From Luteococcus japonicus (lineage in GTDB: Bacteria; Actinomycetota; Actinomycetes; Propionibacteriales; Propionibacteriaceae): a stretch of 64,000 nucleotides of DNA. The DNA is taken from assembly GCF_003752415.1 (NCBI RefSeq), contig NZ_RKHG01000001.1, forward strand, positions 2,914,001-2,978,000, given 5' to 3'. Shown in pieces: positions 45,779-54,213 of the stretch. Position 1 is the stretch's first letter, and each line of letters begins with the position of its first letter. The notes under the pieces were generated by a model. That model did not search any database. It was not told where the DNA came from and saw nothing but the letters and a program-made list of their open reading frames with translations. Position numbers and translations under genes: made by a program.

Positions 45779-47815
45779 TCAGATCACCCAGATGGTGACC
45801 GTCGAACCCTGCTTGGCCTTCTGGCCCTCGAGGGGAGCGGCGGCCTTCACCCTGTCCTCACGCAGCCAGTCGGGCGTGGCATGCATCACCTGGGTCTTGA
45901 AGCCGGCCGCGCTCAGTGCGGCGGTCGCCTCCGCCTCGTGCTTGCCGCCCACCTGGGGGACCGTCACCATGACCGGTCCCTTGGAGACGGTCAGCGTGAT
46001 GCTGTCGCCGCGCTTGCCGTCGCCACCATTCGGCGTCTGGGAGATGACCTCGCCCTTGTCGACGTCGTCGGAGTTCTGCTCGACGACCTTGACCGTGAAG
46101 CCGGCCTCCTGCAGCTTGCTGCGTGCCCGGTCCGCCTTCTTGCCGGTCTGGTCGCCGATGGCAATCGGCTGTGGACCCTTGCTGACCACCAGGTTGATGC
46201 TGGCGCCACGACGCAACTGGGCGCCCTTGGCCTGGCTGACCGTGGCGATGATGCCCTGCGGCACGCTCTCCGAATGGTCCTCGGAGACCTGGCCGACGGC
46301 CAGTGCGGCTCCCTCGATGGCAGTGCGCGCCTGGTCCAGGTTCATCCCCACCACCGACGGCATCGCGTGGCGTTCGGGCCCGCGGGAGACCCAGGCGGTC
46401 ATTGACGTGTCTTTCAGTACACGCCCACCCGCATCCGGTTCGGTGCGGATCACGACACCCTTGGGCACGGTCTCGGAGTAGCTCTGCTCCACCTCCAGTG
46501 CCAGTCCCTGCGCCTTGGCCAGCGCGACGGCCTGGGTCTGCGTCTGGTTGGCCAGCGACGGCGCGGCCTCGTAGCGGCCGCTGGTGAACCACCAGGAACC
46601 CACCCCGGCCGCGATGGTGAGCGCCAGGACGAGCAACAGCGCCAACAGCCCACGTCGACGCCGGGCCGCGCGACGACGGCGTTCGACGGCGGGGTCCACC
46701 GAGGAACCGCGCGGGACGTGCACGAGGGGGGTCCGGTCCTGCGCCGGAGCCGGAGCTGGCGGAGGCGGGGGCGTCATCGGGCTGTACGGATTGGAGCCCA
46801 GCGGTTCCGGGGGCGAGACCGGGGCCGGCGACACCGGTGCCGGCGGCAGGGTAACGGTGGGCGGGTCGTCGACGGCATTCATCGAGGCGCCCATTTGCGC
46901 GGTCAGTGCCGGATCATCGAGGATCCCGTGCCCCAGCGCCTTGCGGGCGGTGCGCACCAGCTGCAGCAGCTCACGCCCGTCGTGCGGGCGCTCGTCGGGT
47001 TCGCGCCTGGTACAGGCCAGCACCAGGGCGTCGAGATAGGGCGGGATGATCCGCCGTGAGTCCATCGAGCGCGGGTCATTGCCGGACAGCAGCGTCGACG
47101 GGGCGGGGATGTCGTTGTGCACATGGCTGTAGGCCACCTGGATGGGCGTCTCGCCCTGGTGTGGCTTCTTGCCCGTCAGCATCTCGAAGAGCACCACGCC
47201 GGCGGAGTACACGTCGGAACGGGTGTCGGCACGGCCGGTCGTGACCAGTTCCGGCGGCAGGTAGCTGACGGTGCCGATCAGCAGGCCCTGCGTCGCGGTC
47301 GCGGTCTGGGAGCTGACCGCGCGGGCGAGCCCGAAGTCACCCACCTTGATCTGGCCGCGGTCGCTGAGCAGCACGTTCTCCGGCTTCACGTCGCGGTGGA
47401 CCAACCCGGCCTCGTGAGCACTGGCCAGGGCGCTGGCCATGTCCTCCATCACGTCGAGGGCACGTAGTGGCGGCAGCGGGGACTCGCGGGTGATCACGTG
47501 GCGCAGGGTGCATCCGGTGACGAATTCCATCACGATGTAGGGCCGGCCGTGGTCCGCGCCCTGGTCGAAGACGCTGACCACATGGGGATTGCTGAGGGTT
47601 GCGGCGGAGCGGGCCTCGCGGTCGAACTTGCGGGCGAACTCGGCGTCGTCGCCCAGCCCGTCGTGCATCACCTTGACCGCGACGGTGCGCGTGAGCCGGC
47701 GATCCTGGGCACGGTAGACCGTGGCCATGCCGCCACGAGCCAACTTTGACAAGATCTCGTAGCGACCATCCAGCACGCGGCCGACCAAGGGGTCGCTCAT
47801 GCTCGTCGTGGTCAC
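45779..47815 (-). CDS. pknL: Ser/Thr protein kinase with four PASTA domains
   Basis: A 678-aa membrane kinase. Kinase domain residues about 15-280 have the Gly loop LARGGMATVY, Lys in TVAVKVMHDG, catalytic HRDVKPENVLL, DFG in VGDFGLARAV and GTVSYLPPEL. A Pro-rich linker, a basic stop-transfer region and one helix (LLALLLVLALTIAAGVGSWW) follow. Four extracellular PASTA repeats complete the chain and probably sense peptidoglycan fragments or lipid II. Position matches Rv2176 pknL, which lacks PASTA repeats, so the domain make-up is PknB-like. Start GTG 47815 has GGAG 5 nt upstream; GTG 47830 and ATG 47800 are alternatives. Confidence 0.92.
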   Translation of the reverse strand: MTTTSMSDPLVGRVLDGRYEILSKLARGGMATVYRAQDRRLTRTVAVKVMHDGLGDDAEFARKFDREARSAATLSNPHVVSVFDQGADHGRPYIVMEFVTGCTLRHVITRESPLPPLRALDVMEDMASALASAHEAGLVHRDVKPENVLLSDRGQIKVGDFGLARAVSSQTATATQGLLIGTVSYLPPELVTTGRADTRSDVYSAGVVLFEMLTGKKPHQGETPIQVAYSHVHNDIPAPSTLLSGNDPRSMDSRRIIPPYLDALVLACTRREPDERPHDGRELLQLVRTARKALGHGILDDPALTAQMGASMNAVDDPPTVTLPPAPVSPAPVSPPEPLGSNPYSPMTPPPPPAPAPAQDRTPLVHVPRGSSVDPAVERRRRAARRRRGLLALLLVLALTIAAGVGSWWFTSGRYEAAPSLANQTQTQAVALAKAQGLALEVEQSYSETVPKGVVIRTEPDAGGRVLKDTSMTAWVSRGPERHAMPSVVGMNLDQARTAIEGAALAVGQVSEDHSESVPQGIIATVSQAKGAQLRRGASINLVVSKGPQPIAIGDQTGKKADRARSKLQEAGFTVKVVEQNSDDVDKGEVISQTPNGGDGKRGDSITLTVSKGPVMVTVPQVGGKHEAEATAALSAAGFKTQVMHATPDWLREDRVKAAAPLEGQKAKQGSTVTIWVI

Positions 47816-47942
47816 AACAGCTCCAAACACGGTCGGGGAAGGAAGGCCGTGTCAGCCCTTCGGGGCCGAAGGCCCGTCAGGATGAAGTGTAGGCGCCCCA
47901 CAGACCAAAGCGGAGACGCGCCGCGCGCCCTATTCTGGTGGG

Positions 47943-48680
47943 GTGACTGCACTCATGGGACTGACCAGCCGGCTCAAGACAGCCAAGCTGCACCTGATCA
48001 CCGACGTCCGCGCCAGTCAGGGCGACTTCCGGGACTTCGTCGTCGAGGTCATGCGCGGTGGCGTCGACATGCTGCAGGTGCGTGACGCCGACGCCACGCC
48101 CGAGCAGCTCAAGCACGCCCTGGAGATTGCCCAGAGCGCCGCCCTCCAGGTCAATGCCACCGTCGTGGTGGGGCATGACCTGGCCGTCGCCAAGGACTTC
48201 GAGGCCGACGTGCTGCACCTGGGCGCCGCGGACGAGCCGATCCTGGAGGCGCGTTCGGCCCTGCCCGAGCACTCCCTGGTGGGCCGTTCGGTGCACTCGG
48301 CCAGTCAACTGGCCAGTGCCCAGGCCGACTACCTCTTCGTGGGTCCCGTCTTCGGCGCCTCCCGCGACGGCATCGACTTCCCCGGGCTGGACCTGGTGCG
48401 GGAGGCCGCCCGCCAGGAGGTCGTCAGCGACCGCGATGCCACCCCATGGTTCGCCGTCGGGGGCATCACCCTGGCCAATCTGGAGCAGGTCATCGGCGCG
48501 GGTGCCGTGCGGGTGGCCGTCTCCGGTGCCGTCACGGGCTCCGATGACCCCCAGGCCATCGTCGCGCAGTTCAAGCAGGTGCTGCAGCAGACCTGGGACG
48601 ACCGCCCGGAGATGGAGTCCTACACGATCGGCGCCTTCGGCAGCGGCACGGCGCATTTCAAGAACGACGGCGCGCTCTGA
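47943..48680 (+). CDS. Thiamine-phosphate-synthase/TenI-like barrel protein (divergent)
   Basis: A 245-aa TIM-barrel protein of the ThiE/TenI group: KLHLITDVRAS, GGVDMLQVRDADATPEQL, VLHLGAAD, LVGRSVHSASQL, YLFVGPVFGASRDGIDFPG and WFAVGGITLANLEQVIGAGA. True ThiE enzymes have Q-x-R-x-K, with Lys and Arg holding pyrophosphate; here the Lys position is Ala49 (Q45-V-R47-D-A49). The usual N-D dyad before the HLG strand is GHD. It may thus be TenI-like or have another role. No other thi genes and no TPP riboswitch are seen. Start GTG 47943; ATG 47955 is also possible. TGATG links it to the next gene. Confidence 0.75.
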   Translation: MTALMGLTSRLKTAKLHLITDVRASQGDFRDFVVEVMRGGVDMLQVRDADATPEQLKHALEIAQSAALQVNATVVVGHDLAVAKDFEADVLHLGAADEPILEARSALPEHSLVGRSVHSASQLASAQADYLFVGPVFGASRDGIDFPGLDLVREAARQEVVSDRDATPWFAVGGITLANLEQVIGAGAVRVAVSGAVTGSDDPQAIVAQFKQVLQQTWDDRPEMESYTIGAFGSGTAHFKNDGAL

Positions 48681-49000
48681 TGAGCCACCCCTTCACCCCC
48701 GTCGACGTCCCGGAGAAGCGGGTCGTCGCGGAACTTTCGGAGGACTTGGTCGAGAGCCTCGCGCGGGTCGGCGGGGCCGTCGGGTTCGAGGGATCCGCGG
48801 GGCTCGACGAGCTGACCGATCACCTGGCCGCGCTCACGGAGCCGACGACGCTGGTGCTGGTGGGCTGGCAGCGGATGGCCTTCGCGGAGCCCGGTGCCTG
48901 GGCGGCGCTTCGTGCCGTGCTGGAACGGGCCGCGGATGCCGACGAGAACTTCGTCGTCCTGCACGGCCCGATCAGTCGCGACGGGAATGCAGCGCTCTAG
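48680..49000 (+). CDS. Hypothetical protein coupled to the ThiE-like gene
   Basis: A 106-aa soluble protein, mixed alpha/beta, e.g. KRVVAELSEDLVESLARVGG and PTTLVLVGWQRMAFAEPGAW. There is no signal or membrane segment and no family I recognise. Its ATG overlaps the upstream TGA by one base, so it is probably co-translated with the ThiE-like gene and may work with it. Its TAG shares the palindrome CTAG with the convergent prenyl synthase stop. Confidence 0.65.
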   Translation: MSHPFTPVDVPEKRVVAELSEDLVESLARVGGAVGFEGSAGLDELTDHLAALTEPTTLVLVGWQRMAFAEPGAWAALRAVLERAADADENFVVLHGPISRDGNAAL

Positions 49001-50106
49001 TAGGCCCGACGCACGCAGGCCTCGGCCAGTGCGGCCAGGGCAGTGCGGCCCTCGTCGGTGACCCGAGCCTTCGCGAGTGCAGCCATGGCCGTCTCGAAGG
49101 CCTCGTCGATGGTCTGCTCGACGGCCTCCTTCGCGCCGCTGGCGGTGATGATCTGGCGGCCACGTTCCACCTGCTCGAGTCCCAGGCCGGCATCGCCCAG
49201 CATGGCGTCGAGCTCCGCGGCCTGGTCCGCGGGTGCTTGGGCCAGGGCGTGCGCCACCAGGACGGTGCGCTTGCCCTCTCGCAGGTCATCCCCGGCGGGC
49301 TTGCCGGTCAGCTGTTCGTCGCCGAAGATGCCCAGCAGGTCGTCACGGAACTGGAAGGCGCGCCCGATGGGGGAGGCGAAGACCGCCAGCTGGTCCATCA
49401 AATCTTGGTCCGCGCCGCCCAGCGCGGCCCCGAACTGCAGCGGGCGCTGCACCGTGTAGCGGTTGGTCTTGTACTCCACGACGCGGTTGGCCGTGACCAG
49501 CGCCTCGTCCAGGTCTGCCGTGGCGGGGGCGGACTGGGCGATCACGTCGAGGAACTGACCGCAGGTGACCTCCGTGCGCATGGCCTCGATCAGGGGTCGG
49601 CTGGGGGTCAGGCGGTCCGCGGGGATGCCGGCATTGGCGAGCATCTGCTCGCTCCACACCAGCAGCAGATCTCCCAGCAGGATGGCGCCGGCCCGGCCGA
49701 AGGCCTCGGCATTGCCGCGGCCGCCGCGCTGCCGGTGCAGTTCTTCGAACTGCATGTGGGCGGCCGGAACTCCTCGCCGGGTGTCGGAGGCGTCCATCAC
49801 GTCGTCGTGCATCAGGGCGCTGACGTGCAGCAGGTCGAGGCTGGCCGCGGCCCGCACCAGGGACTCGACGTCGTCCGGTGCACCGCCGGCCGCCACGCGT
49901 CCCCAGTAGCAGAAGGCGGGGCGAATGCGCTTGCCGCCGCCGGTGAAGACGTTCGCCAAGTCCAGCGGGAGGTCGAGTTCCGGGCCGATGGCCGAGACCT
50001 CGGCGCGGCGGGCATCGAGGAAGTCCGTGATGGCCGTCTGGACGGCGTCACGGAAGTTCGTGCCGAGCGGATCGGCGGGGGCGAAGGCAGGCGTGCTGTT
50101 GACCAC
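48997..50106 (-). CDS. idsA: Polyprenyl (geranylgeranyl-type) diphosphate synthase
   Basis: A 369-aa trans-prenyltransferase that extends allylic diphosphates with IPP. The first Asp-rich motif is SALMHDDVMD and the second is FRDDLLGIFGD; GGGKRIRPAFCYWG binds IPP. The residues four and five before the first DDxxD are Ala and Ser, both small. In this family that allows products longer than FPP, so geranylgeranyl or longer is likely. It could feed carotenoid, menaquinone or lipid-carrier synthesis. Start GTG 50106; divergent from metF over 53 bp. Rv2173 idsA2 sits in the same place beside Rv2172c. Confidence 0.92.
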   Translation of the reverse strand: MVNSTPAFAPADPLGTNFRDAVQTAITDFLDARRAEVSAIGPELDLPLDLANVFTGGGKRIRPAFCYWGRVAAGGAPDDVESLVRAAASLDLLHVSALMHDDVMDASDTRRGVPAAHMQFEELHRQRGGRGNAEAFGRAGAILLGDLLLVWSEQMLANAGIPADRLTPSRPLIEAMRTEVTCGQFLDVIAQSAPATADLDEALVTANRVVEYKTNRYTVQRPLQFGAALGGADQDLMDQLAVFASPIGRAFQFRDDLLGIFGDEQLTGKPAGDDLREGKRTVLVAHALAQAPADQAAELDAMLGDAGLGLEQVERGRQIITASGAKEAVEQTIDEAFETAMAALAKARVTDEGRTALAALAEACVRRAY

Positions 50107-50159
50107 GATGCGAGCCTACTTGTCCGGTCGTCGGTGCACGAATGGCTAGGGTGGGAAGC

Positions 50160-51053
50160 ATGCCCCAGGACGCCCCCACCATCGCTGACCTGCTTGCCAT
50201 CGCACAGCGTCCGCTGTTCGGATTCGAGTTCCTGCCCCCTCGCGAGGAGGCGGAATACGCCCGCACCCTGTCGGCCGTGGAGCGGCTGGAACCCTTGAAG
50301 CCGGACTTCGTCTCGGTCACCTATGGGGCGGCCGGCACGAATCGTGAGCGCACTGTCGAGACGACCCGCCAGATCGCCGCGACGTCGACCATTCCCGTGA
50401 TTGGCCACCTGACCTGCTCCTCACAGAGCCGGCAGCAGCTGGAGGGCGTGATCGACGCCTATGCCGAGGTGGGGGTGCGGCACGTGCTGGCGATCCGCGG
50501 AGACATGCCAGGTGGGCCCACCGTGCCGTGGGAGAAGCACCCCGAGGGACTGGCGAATGCCACGGAGCTGGTGCGGCTGGTCAAGGGGCGGGGGGACTTC
50601 TGCGTCGGCGTGGCCGCCTTCCCCGACGTGCACCCGGAGCGGCGCGATGCGGACCTGGACGCCCGGATCCTGGTGGACAAGTACGAGGCCGGCGCCGAGT
50701 TCGCCATCACGCAGTTGTTCTTCAACCCGGACGCCTATTTCGACCTGGTGCAGCGCGTGCGGATGCTGGGCTGCCCGATCCCGATCATTCCCGGCCTGCA
50801 GCCCGTCACCAGCCTGAAGCAGGTGAAGTTCTTCGAGGAACTGTCCGGCGCTCCCGTGCCGGAGCAGGTCAAGTTGCGCCTCGGTGAGGCCGACGGGGAC
50901 CCGGCCCGGGTGCGGGAGATCGGCTCCCGGATTGCCAGCGAGATTGCCGTCACCCTGTTGCGCGGTGGCGCTCCCGGCCTGCAGTTCTTCACCCAGAACC
51001 GATCGCTGGCGACGCGGGAGATCTTCGCGATGCTGCTCGAACGTCGCTGGTGA
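50160..51053 (+). CDS. metF: Methylenetetrahydrofolate reductase
   Basis: A 297-aa MTHFR barrel that reduces 5,10-methylene-THF to 5-methyl-THF for methionine synthesis. Family motifs are FGFEFLPPREE (with the catalytic Glu), PDFVSVTYGAAG, IGHLTCSSQSRQQLEG, HVLAIRGDMPGG, AEFAITQLFFNPDAYFD and PIIPGLQPVTS. ATG 50160 follows GGGAAG; a few extra upstream codons are open but unsupported. M. tuberculosis Rv2172c holds the same place. Downstream begins a stretch of decayed sequence. Confidence 0.93.
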   Translation: MPQDAPTIADLLAIAQRPLFGFEFLPPREEAEYARTLSAVERLEPLKPDFVSVTYGAAGTNRERTVETTRQIAATSTIPVIGHLTCSSQSRQQLEGVIDAYAEVGVRHVLAIRGDMPGGPTVPWEKHPEGLANATELVRLVKGRGDFCVGVAAFPDVHPERRDADLDARILVDKYEAGAEFAITQLFFNPDAYFDLVQRVRMLGCPIPIIPGLQPVTSLKQVKFFEELSGAPVPEQVKLRLGEADGDPARVREIGSRIASEIAVTLLRGGAPGLQFFTQNRSLATREIFAMLLERRW

Positions 51054-51145
51054 GGTCAGGCTGGCTCGGTCAGTTCCTGGCGCGCGAAACGCACAGTCCG
51101 GTGGGAAGTCCGGGCGACGCCGACAGGTGTCCGTCGCTCCCGTGA

Positions 51146-51439
51146 GTGGAGAATCCGGTGTCATCAGGTCCGCTTCGGCGGCTGGCCGTGGCGGCCCCGG
51201 TGCTCGCGGGGAGTGTGGACCCGGTGCGACGCATGAACCCCAAACGGGCGATCCGCGCGGCAGCGCGAGTGGCCCGCGAGCCACGGGCGAGCACTGCGGC
51301 CCAAGCGGCCCTGAAGGCAGACCAGGAGGCTCGTGGTCGTGCCGCTGCCGTTGAGCGCAAGCAGGACCGGATCGATGCTGCAGCCCAACGTCGGGCCAAG
51401 CGGGTGGAACGGTCGAAAGCAAAGCACCGTGGGGATTGA
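51146..51439 (+). pseudogene. C-terminal remnant of a YjdF (DUF2992) protein
   Basis: Residues about 30-97 of this 97-codon frame (MNPKRAIRAAARVAREP, STAAQAALKADQEARGRAA, KRVERSKAKHRGD) read like the basic C-terminal half of YjdF/DUF2992 proteins, which typically end in KxKHRG. The conserved N-terminal domain of that family is not found in any frame of the 90 bp between metF and this frame. It is therefore judged a truncated remnant; an expressed short protein from ATG 51233 cannot be excluded. It lies in the only longer stretch without intact genes. Confidence 0.5.
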
Positions 51440-51924
51440 ATCACCGAGAAGAGTTTCGAAAATCCCTTTGAATTCATGTCGCTTCAGAGTAGAAGTGAGG
51501 TAGTCCGGGAGGCTATTTCCGAGGAGGGTGGCCTGGAGGACACGTTTCGCGCGGCGTGATGGGAAGCAGTCCCGGCCGGTAGGCCACGCACCGCCGACCA
51601 ACGCATCGCACCACGGGGAGTAGTTGCTGAGCAGCACCAGCTGGCGAGGGGCGGTGAAGGTGACCGTGGCAAAACCCCGCGCCAGATCCTCCTCTCCGAG
51701 CAGACCACATGCGTCGCCCAAGCTCACCGGCCCGGCCCACGCCCACACAGGCGGCCTTCCAGCACAGGAGATCCCGCGTCGCGCCATCTCGTTCACCATG
51801 GCGCAGTAGCCGGATTCCCACCCACGTGGGACATGGGCCCAACTGCCCACCAAGGCGTCACCGGCCCCAGCTCCCGCACCCGCTCCAGCGACTGGAAGGT
51901 CTTCAACCGGATCCGGCGGCTCAC
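51440..51924 (-). pseudogene. DUF3841-like gene with single-base frameshift
   Basis: From GTG 51924, which overlaps the helD stop (GTGA), the frame reads SRRIRLKTFQSLERVRELG. The similarity then continues one frame over as AGDALVGSWAHVPRGWES, MVNEMARRGI, PPVWAWAGPVSLGDACGLL and APRQLVLLSNYSPWCDALV. Adding one G to the G4 run (C-run 51865-51868 on the + strand) restores a continuous protein. The pattern fits DUF3841 proteins of unknown function. The C-terminal limit is not clear, and the last ~90 bp are less GC-rich. A true mutation, a slippage site or a sequence error could explain it. Confidence 0.6.
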
Positions 51925-54158
51925 AGCGCCCGGCGCCAGGCTCCCGGCTTCCCGTCGACGTCCAGGATGGTCAGGCGCTGCGTCGGGCGGGTGAGGGCGA
52001 CGTAGAGCACGCGCTCGCGGCCCGGCGTCTGCTCGACGATGTCGTCGGGGCTGACCACCAGGACGCCGTCATACTCCAGGCCCTTGCTCTCCAGCGGTGT
52101 CACCACCACGCACCGTTCCAGGTTCGCGACGATCTGCTGCTGCTGCGACGCATTGCGGCGCACCTGGCGCATCAGGTTCGGCGGCACGATGATGCCGATC
52201 GTCCCGTCCACCTGCTCGGCCAATGTGGCCACCTGCTCGCCGAGCGCATCCATCAATCCGTCGCGGTCCGTCACCGCCAGCACCGGCTGGTTTCCGGTGG
52301 AGCGCACTGCCTCCGGCAGGTCGGCCTCGGGGAAGACGGGGGTGATCACCTTCGCCGCCAAGTCGAAGACCTCGGCGGGGGAGCGGTAGTTCTTCGTCAG
52401 CCGGAAGGTGCGGTGTGGCGCGGAACCGATCAGTTCCTTCATCACCTGCTCCGTCTCGGCCGGCACCGGCCACGACGACTGTGCCGGGTCACCCACCAGC
52501 GTCCACGACGCCTGCGGACCCCGTCGGCGCAGCATCCGCCACTGCATCGGCGTGATGTCCTGCGCCTCGTCCACCAGCACGTGCGCGAAGGTGTTGTGCG
52601 GCTCGTCGTCCAGGCTCTCGTCGCGCTCGTCGCGCAGGATGTCCGCCGTGGTCACCAGCTCCTGCACGGCCTCGCCGCCCTCGATGAACAGCGATTCCTC
52701 CCGCTCCTCGGAGCGTGGGGAGGGCCCGATGATGCTCACCAGCTCGTCGAGCAGGGCAATGTCGGCGACGGACCACCCAGCGGAGCGCTCGTCGTCCTCG
52801 TCGCCGCCGACGGTGGTCGCGAAGCTGTCGGCGAGCACCCGGCGCTCGCGCTCGTCGAGCAGGTCACCGGCCACCCGGCCCAGCAGCTCGGCATCCGCGC
52901 AGCGCGCCAGCACCCGCGGTGCCGACAGTTTTGGCCACCACGCGTTCATCGCCATCTGGAAGGAGGCCTGGCTGGTCACCAGCTCCTCGAACTGGTCCCG
53001 GTCGATGTCGTGCTCGTCGGCGGGGAAGCGGCTCCACAGGGAGTTCACGACGGCCTGCTCGGCCACCTCGCGGGACTTGTTGTTGCGGTGCGTGGCCAGC
53101 AGCTCGGAGCGCATCCGGCGCAGCTTGTCCGCCTTCAGCGTAAGCACCTCGCCCTTGACGCTCACCCTCACCTGCAGCGCCTCGTCGTACTCCACCATCG
53201 GGGAGGCCACCAGCCGCTTGAGCAAGGGCAGCATCCGCAGGGAGCCCTTCAGGGTCGCCGCTTCGGCACCGTCCACCCGGTCGACGGCGGTGCGCAGCAC
53301 GTCGCTGGCCACCGACCCGATCGACTTCAGCGTCACGGAGTCCTCGCCCAGACTGGGCAGCACCCGCTCGATGTAGTTCATGAAGACCGTCGAGGGGCCC
53401 ACCACCAGCACCCCGCCCTTCTCCAGCCGCTTGCGGTTGGAGTACAGCAGATAGGCGGCGCGGTGCAGGGCGACGACGGTCTTGCCGGTGCCCGGCCCGC
53501 CGGCAATCACGGTCATGCCCTGGTAAGGGGCGCGGATCGCCTCGTCCTGCTGCGCCTGGATCGTCGCGACGATGTCCTTCATCTGGTGCCCGCGGGCACG
53601 GCTCAGCGCCGCCATCAGCGCACCCTCGCCGATCACGGGCAGGTCGGTGTGCACCGAGTCGTCCAGCAGGTCGTCCTCGATGCCGATCACCTTGTCATTG
53701 CGGCAACGCAGCACCCGGCGACGGATCACGTCCATCGGATTGTTCGCCGTGGCCCGGTAAAAGGGCTCCGCGGCCGGTGCACGCCAGTCGATCACCAGCG
53801 GTTCGTAGTCGTCGTCACGCACGCCGATCCGGCCGATGTAGCGGTGCTCCTCCTCGCGCAGGTCGAGGCGGCCGAAGACCAGGCCCTCGTGCTCCGCGTC
53901 GAGGACTGCCAGCCGCTTGGCGGCCTGGAAGGCGAAGGCGTCACGCTCGAACAGGGCGGTGCCGTCCTCCTCGCGCATCCAGTTGCCGCGGTCGGTGACG
54001 AACTTGCTCTGCCCCTCCGCCTGCACCTGTTTGGCCGACGCGGTGGCCACCTCCAACTGGGCATGGACACGGTCGACATGGAGCTGCTCAAGGGCGATCT
54101 CGCGTTCCAGCAGGGCCTGCTGGTCGGTGGTCTCGTCGGGGTGCTGCGGCTCGGTCAA
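51921..54158 (-). CDS. helD: HelD-like RNA polymerase-associated superfamily 1 helicase
   Basis: A 745-aa HelD/UvrD-like protein. An N-terminal coiled coil (about residues 10-55) and a DUF-like segment FGRLDLREEEHRYIGRIGV and PLVIDWRAPAAEPFYRA precede the ATPase. Walker A is AGGPGTGKTV at residues 219-228, Walker B is LVDEAQDITPMQW, and helicase motifs LTKNYRSP and VTPLESKGLEYDGV follow. Actinobacterial (class II) HelD proteins recycle stalled RNA polymerase, and some protect it from rifamycins. ATG 54158; the 3' end overlaps the start of the DUF3841-like gene. No rifampicin-associated element is seen upstream. Confidence 0.9.
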   Translation of the reverse strand: MTEPQHPDETTDQQALLEREIALEQLHVDRVHAQLEVATASAKQVQAEGQSKFVTDRGNWMREEDGTALFERDAFAFQAAKRLAVLDAEHEGLVFGRLDLREEEHRYIGRIGVRDDDYEPLVIDWRAPAAEPFYRATANNPMDVIRRRVLRCRNDKVIGIEDDLLDDSVHTDLPVIGEGALMAALSRARGHQMKDIVATIQAQQDEAIRAPYQGMTVIAGGPGTGKTVVALHRAAYLLYSNRKRLEKGGVLVVGPSTVFMNYIERVLPSLGEDSVTLKSIGSVASDVLRTAVDRVDGAEAATLKGSLRMLPLLKRLVASPMVEYDEALQVRVSVKGEVLTLKADKLRRMRSELLATHRNNKSREVAEQAVVNSLWSRFPADEHDIDRDQFEELVTSQASFQMAMNAWWPKLSAPRVLARCADAELLGRVAGDLLDERERRVLADSFATTVGGDEDDERSAGWSVADIALLDELVSIIGPSPRSEEREESLFIEGGEAVQELVTTADILRDERDESLDDEPHNTFAHVLVDEAQDITPMQWRMLRRRGPQASWTLVGDPAQSSWPVPAETEQVMKELIGSAPHRTFRLTKNYRSPAEVFDLAAKVITPVFPEADLPEAVRSTGNQPVLAVTDRDGLMDALGEQVATLAEQVDGTIGIIVPPNLMRQVRRNASQQQQIVANLERCVVVTPLESKGLEYDGVLVVSPDDIVEQTPGRERVLYVALTRPTQRLTILDVDGKPGAWRRAL

Positions 54159-54213
54159 AGGGATTCCTCACTGAAGACTTGCCTCACCACTTTACGCCAG
54201 TTGCCGCGACGCG

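Noticed and set aside
47816-47942. Possible TPP riboswitch upstream of the ThiE-like gene
   Set aside because: The CTGAGA and ACCTGA elements are absent; only a short CCTTCGG/CCGAAGG hairpin with a 2-nt loop is seen.
51164-51853. Single intact 229-codon reverse-strand gene
   Set aside because: Only its first part resembles DUF3841, the family's N-terminus is one frame over, and the second half is antisense to the YjdF remnant with no recognisable content.
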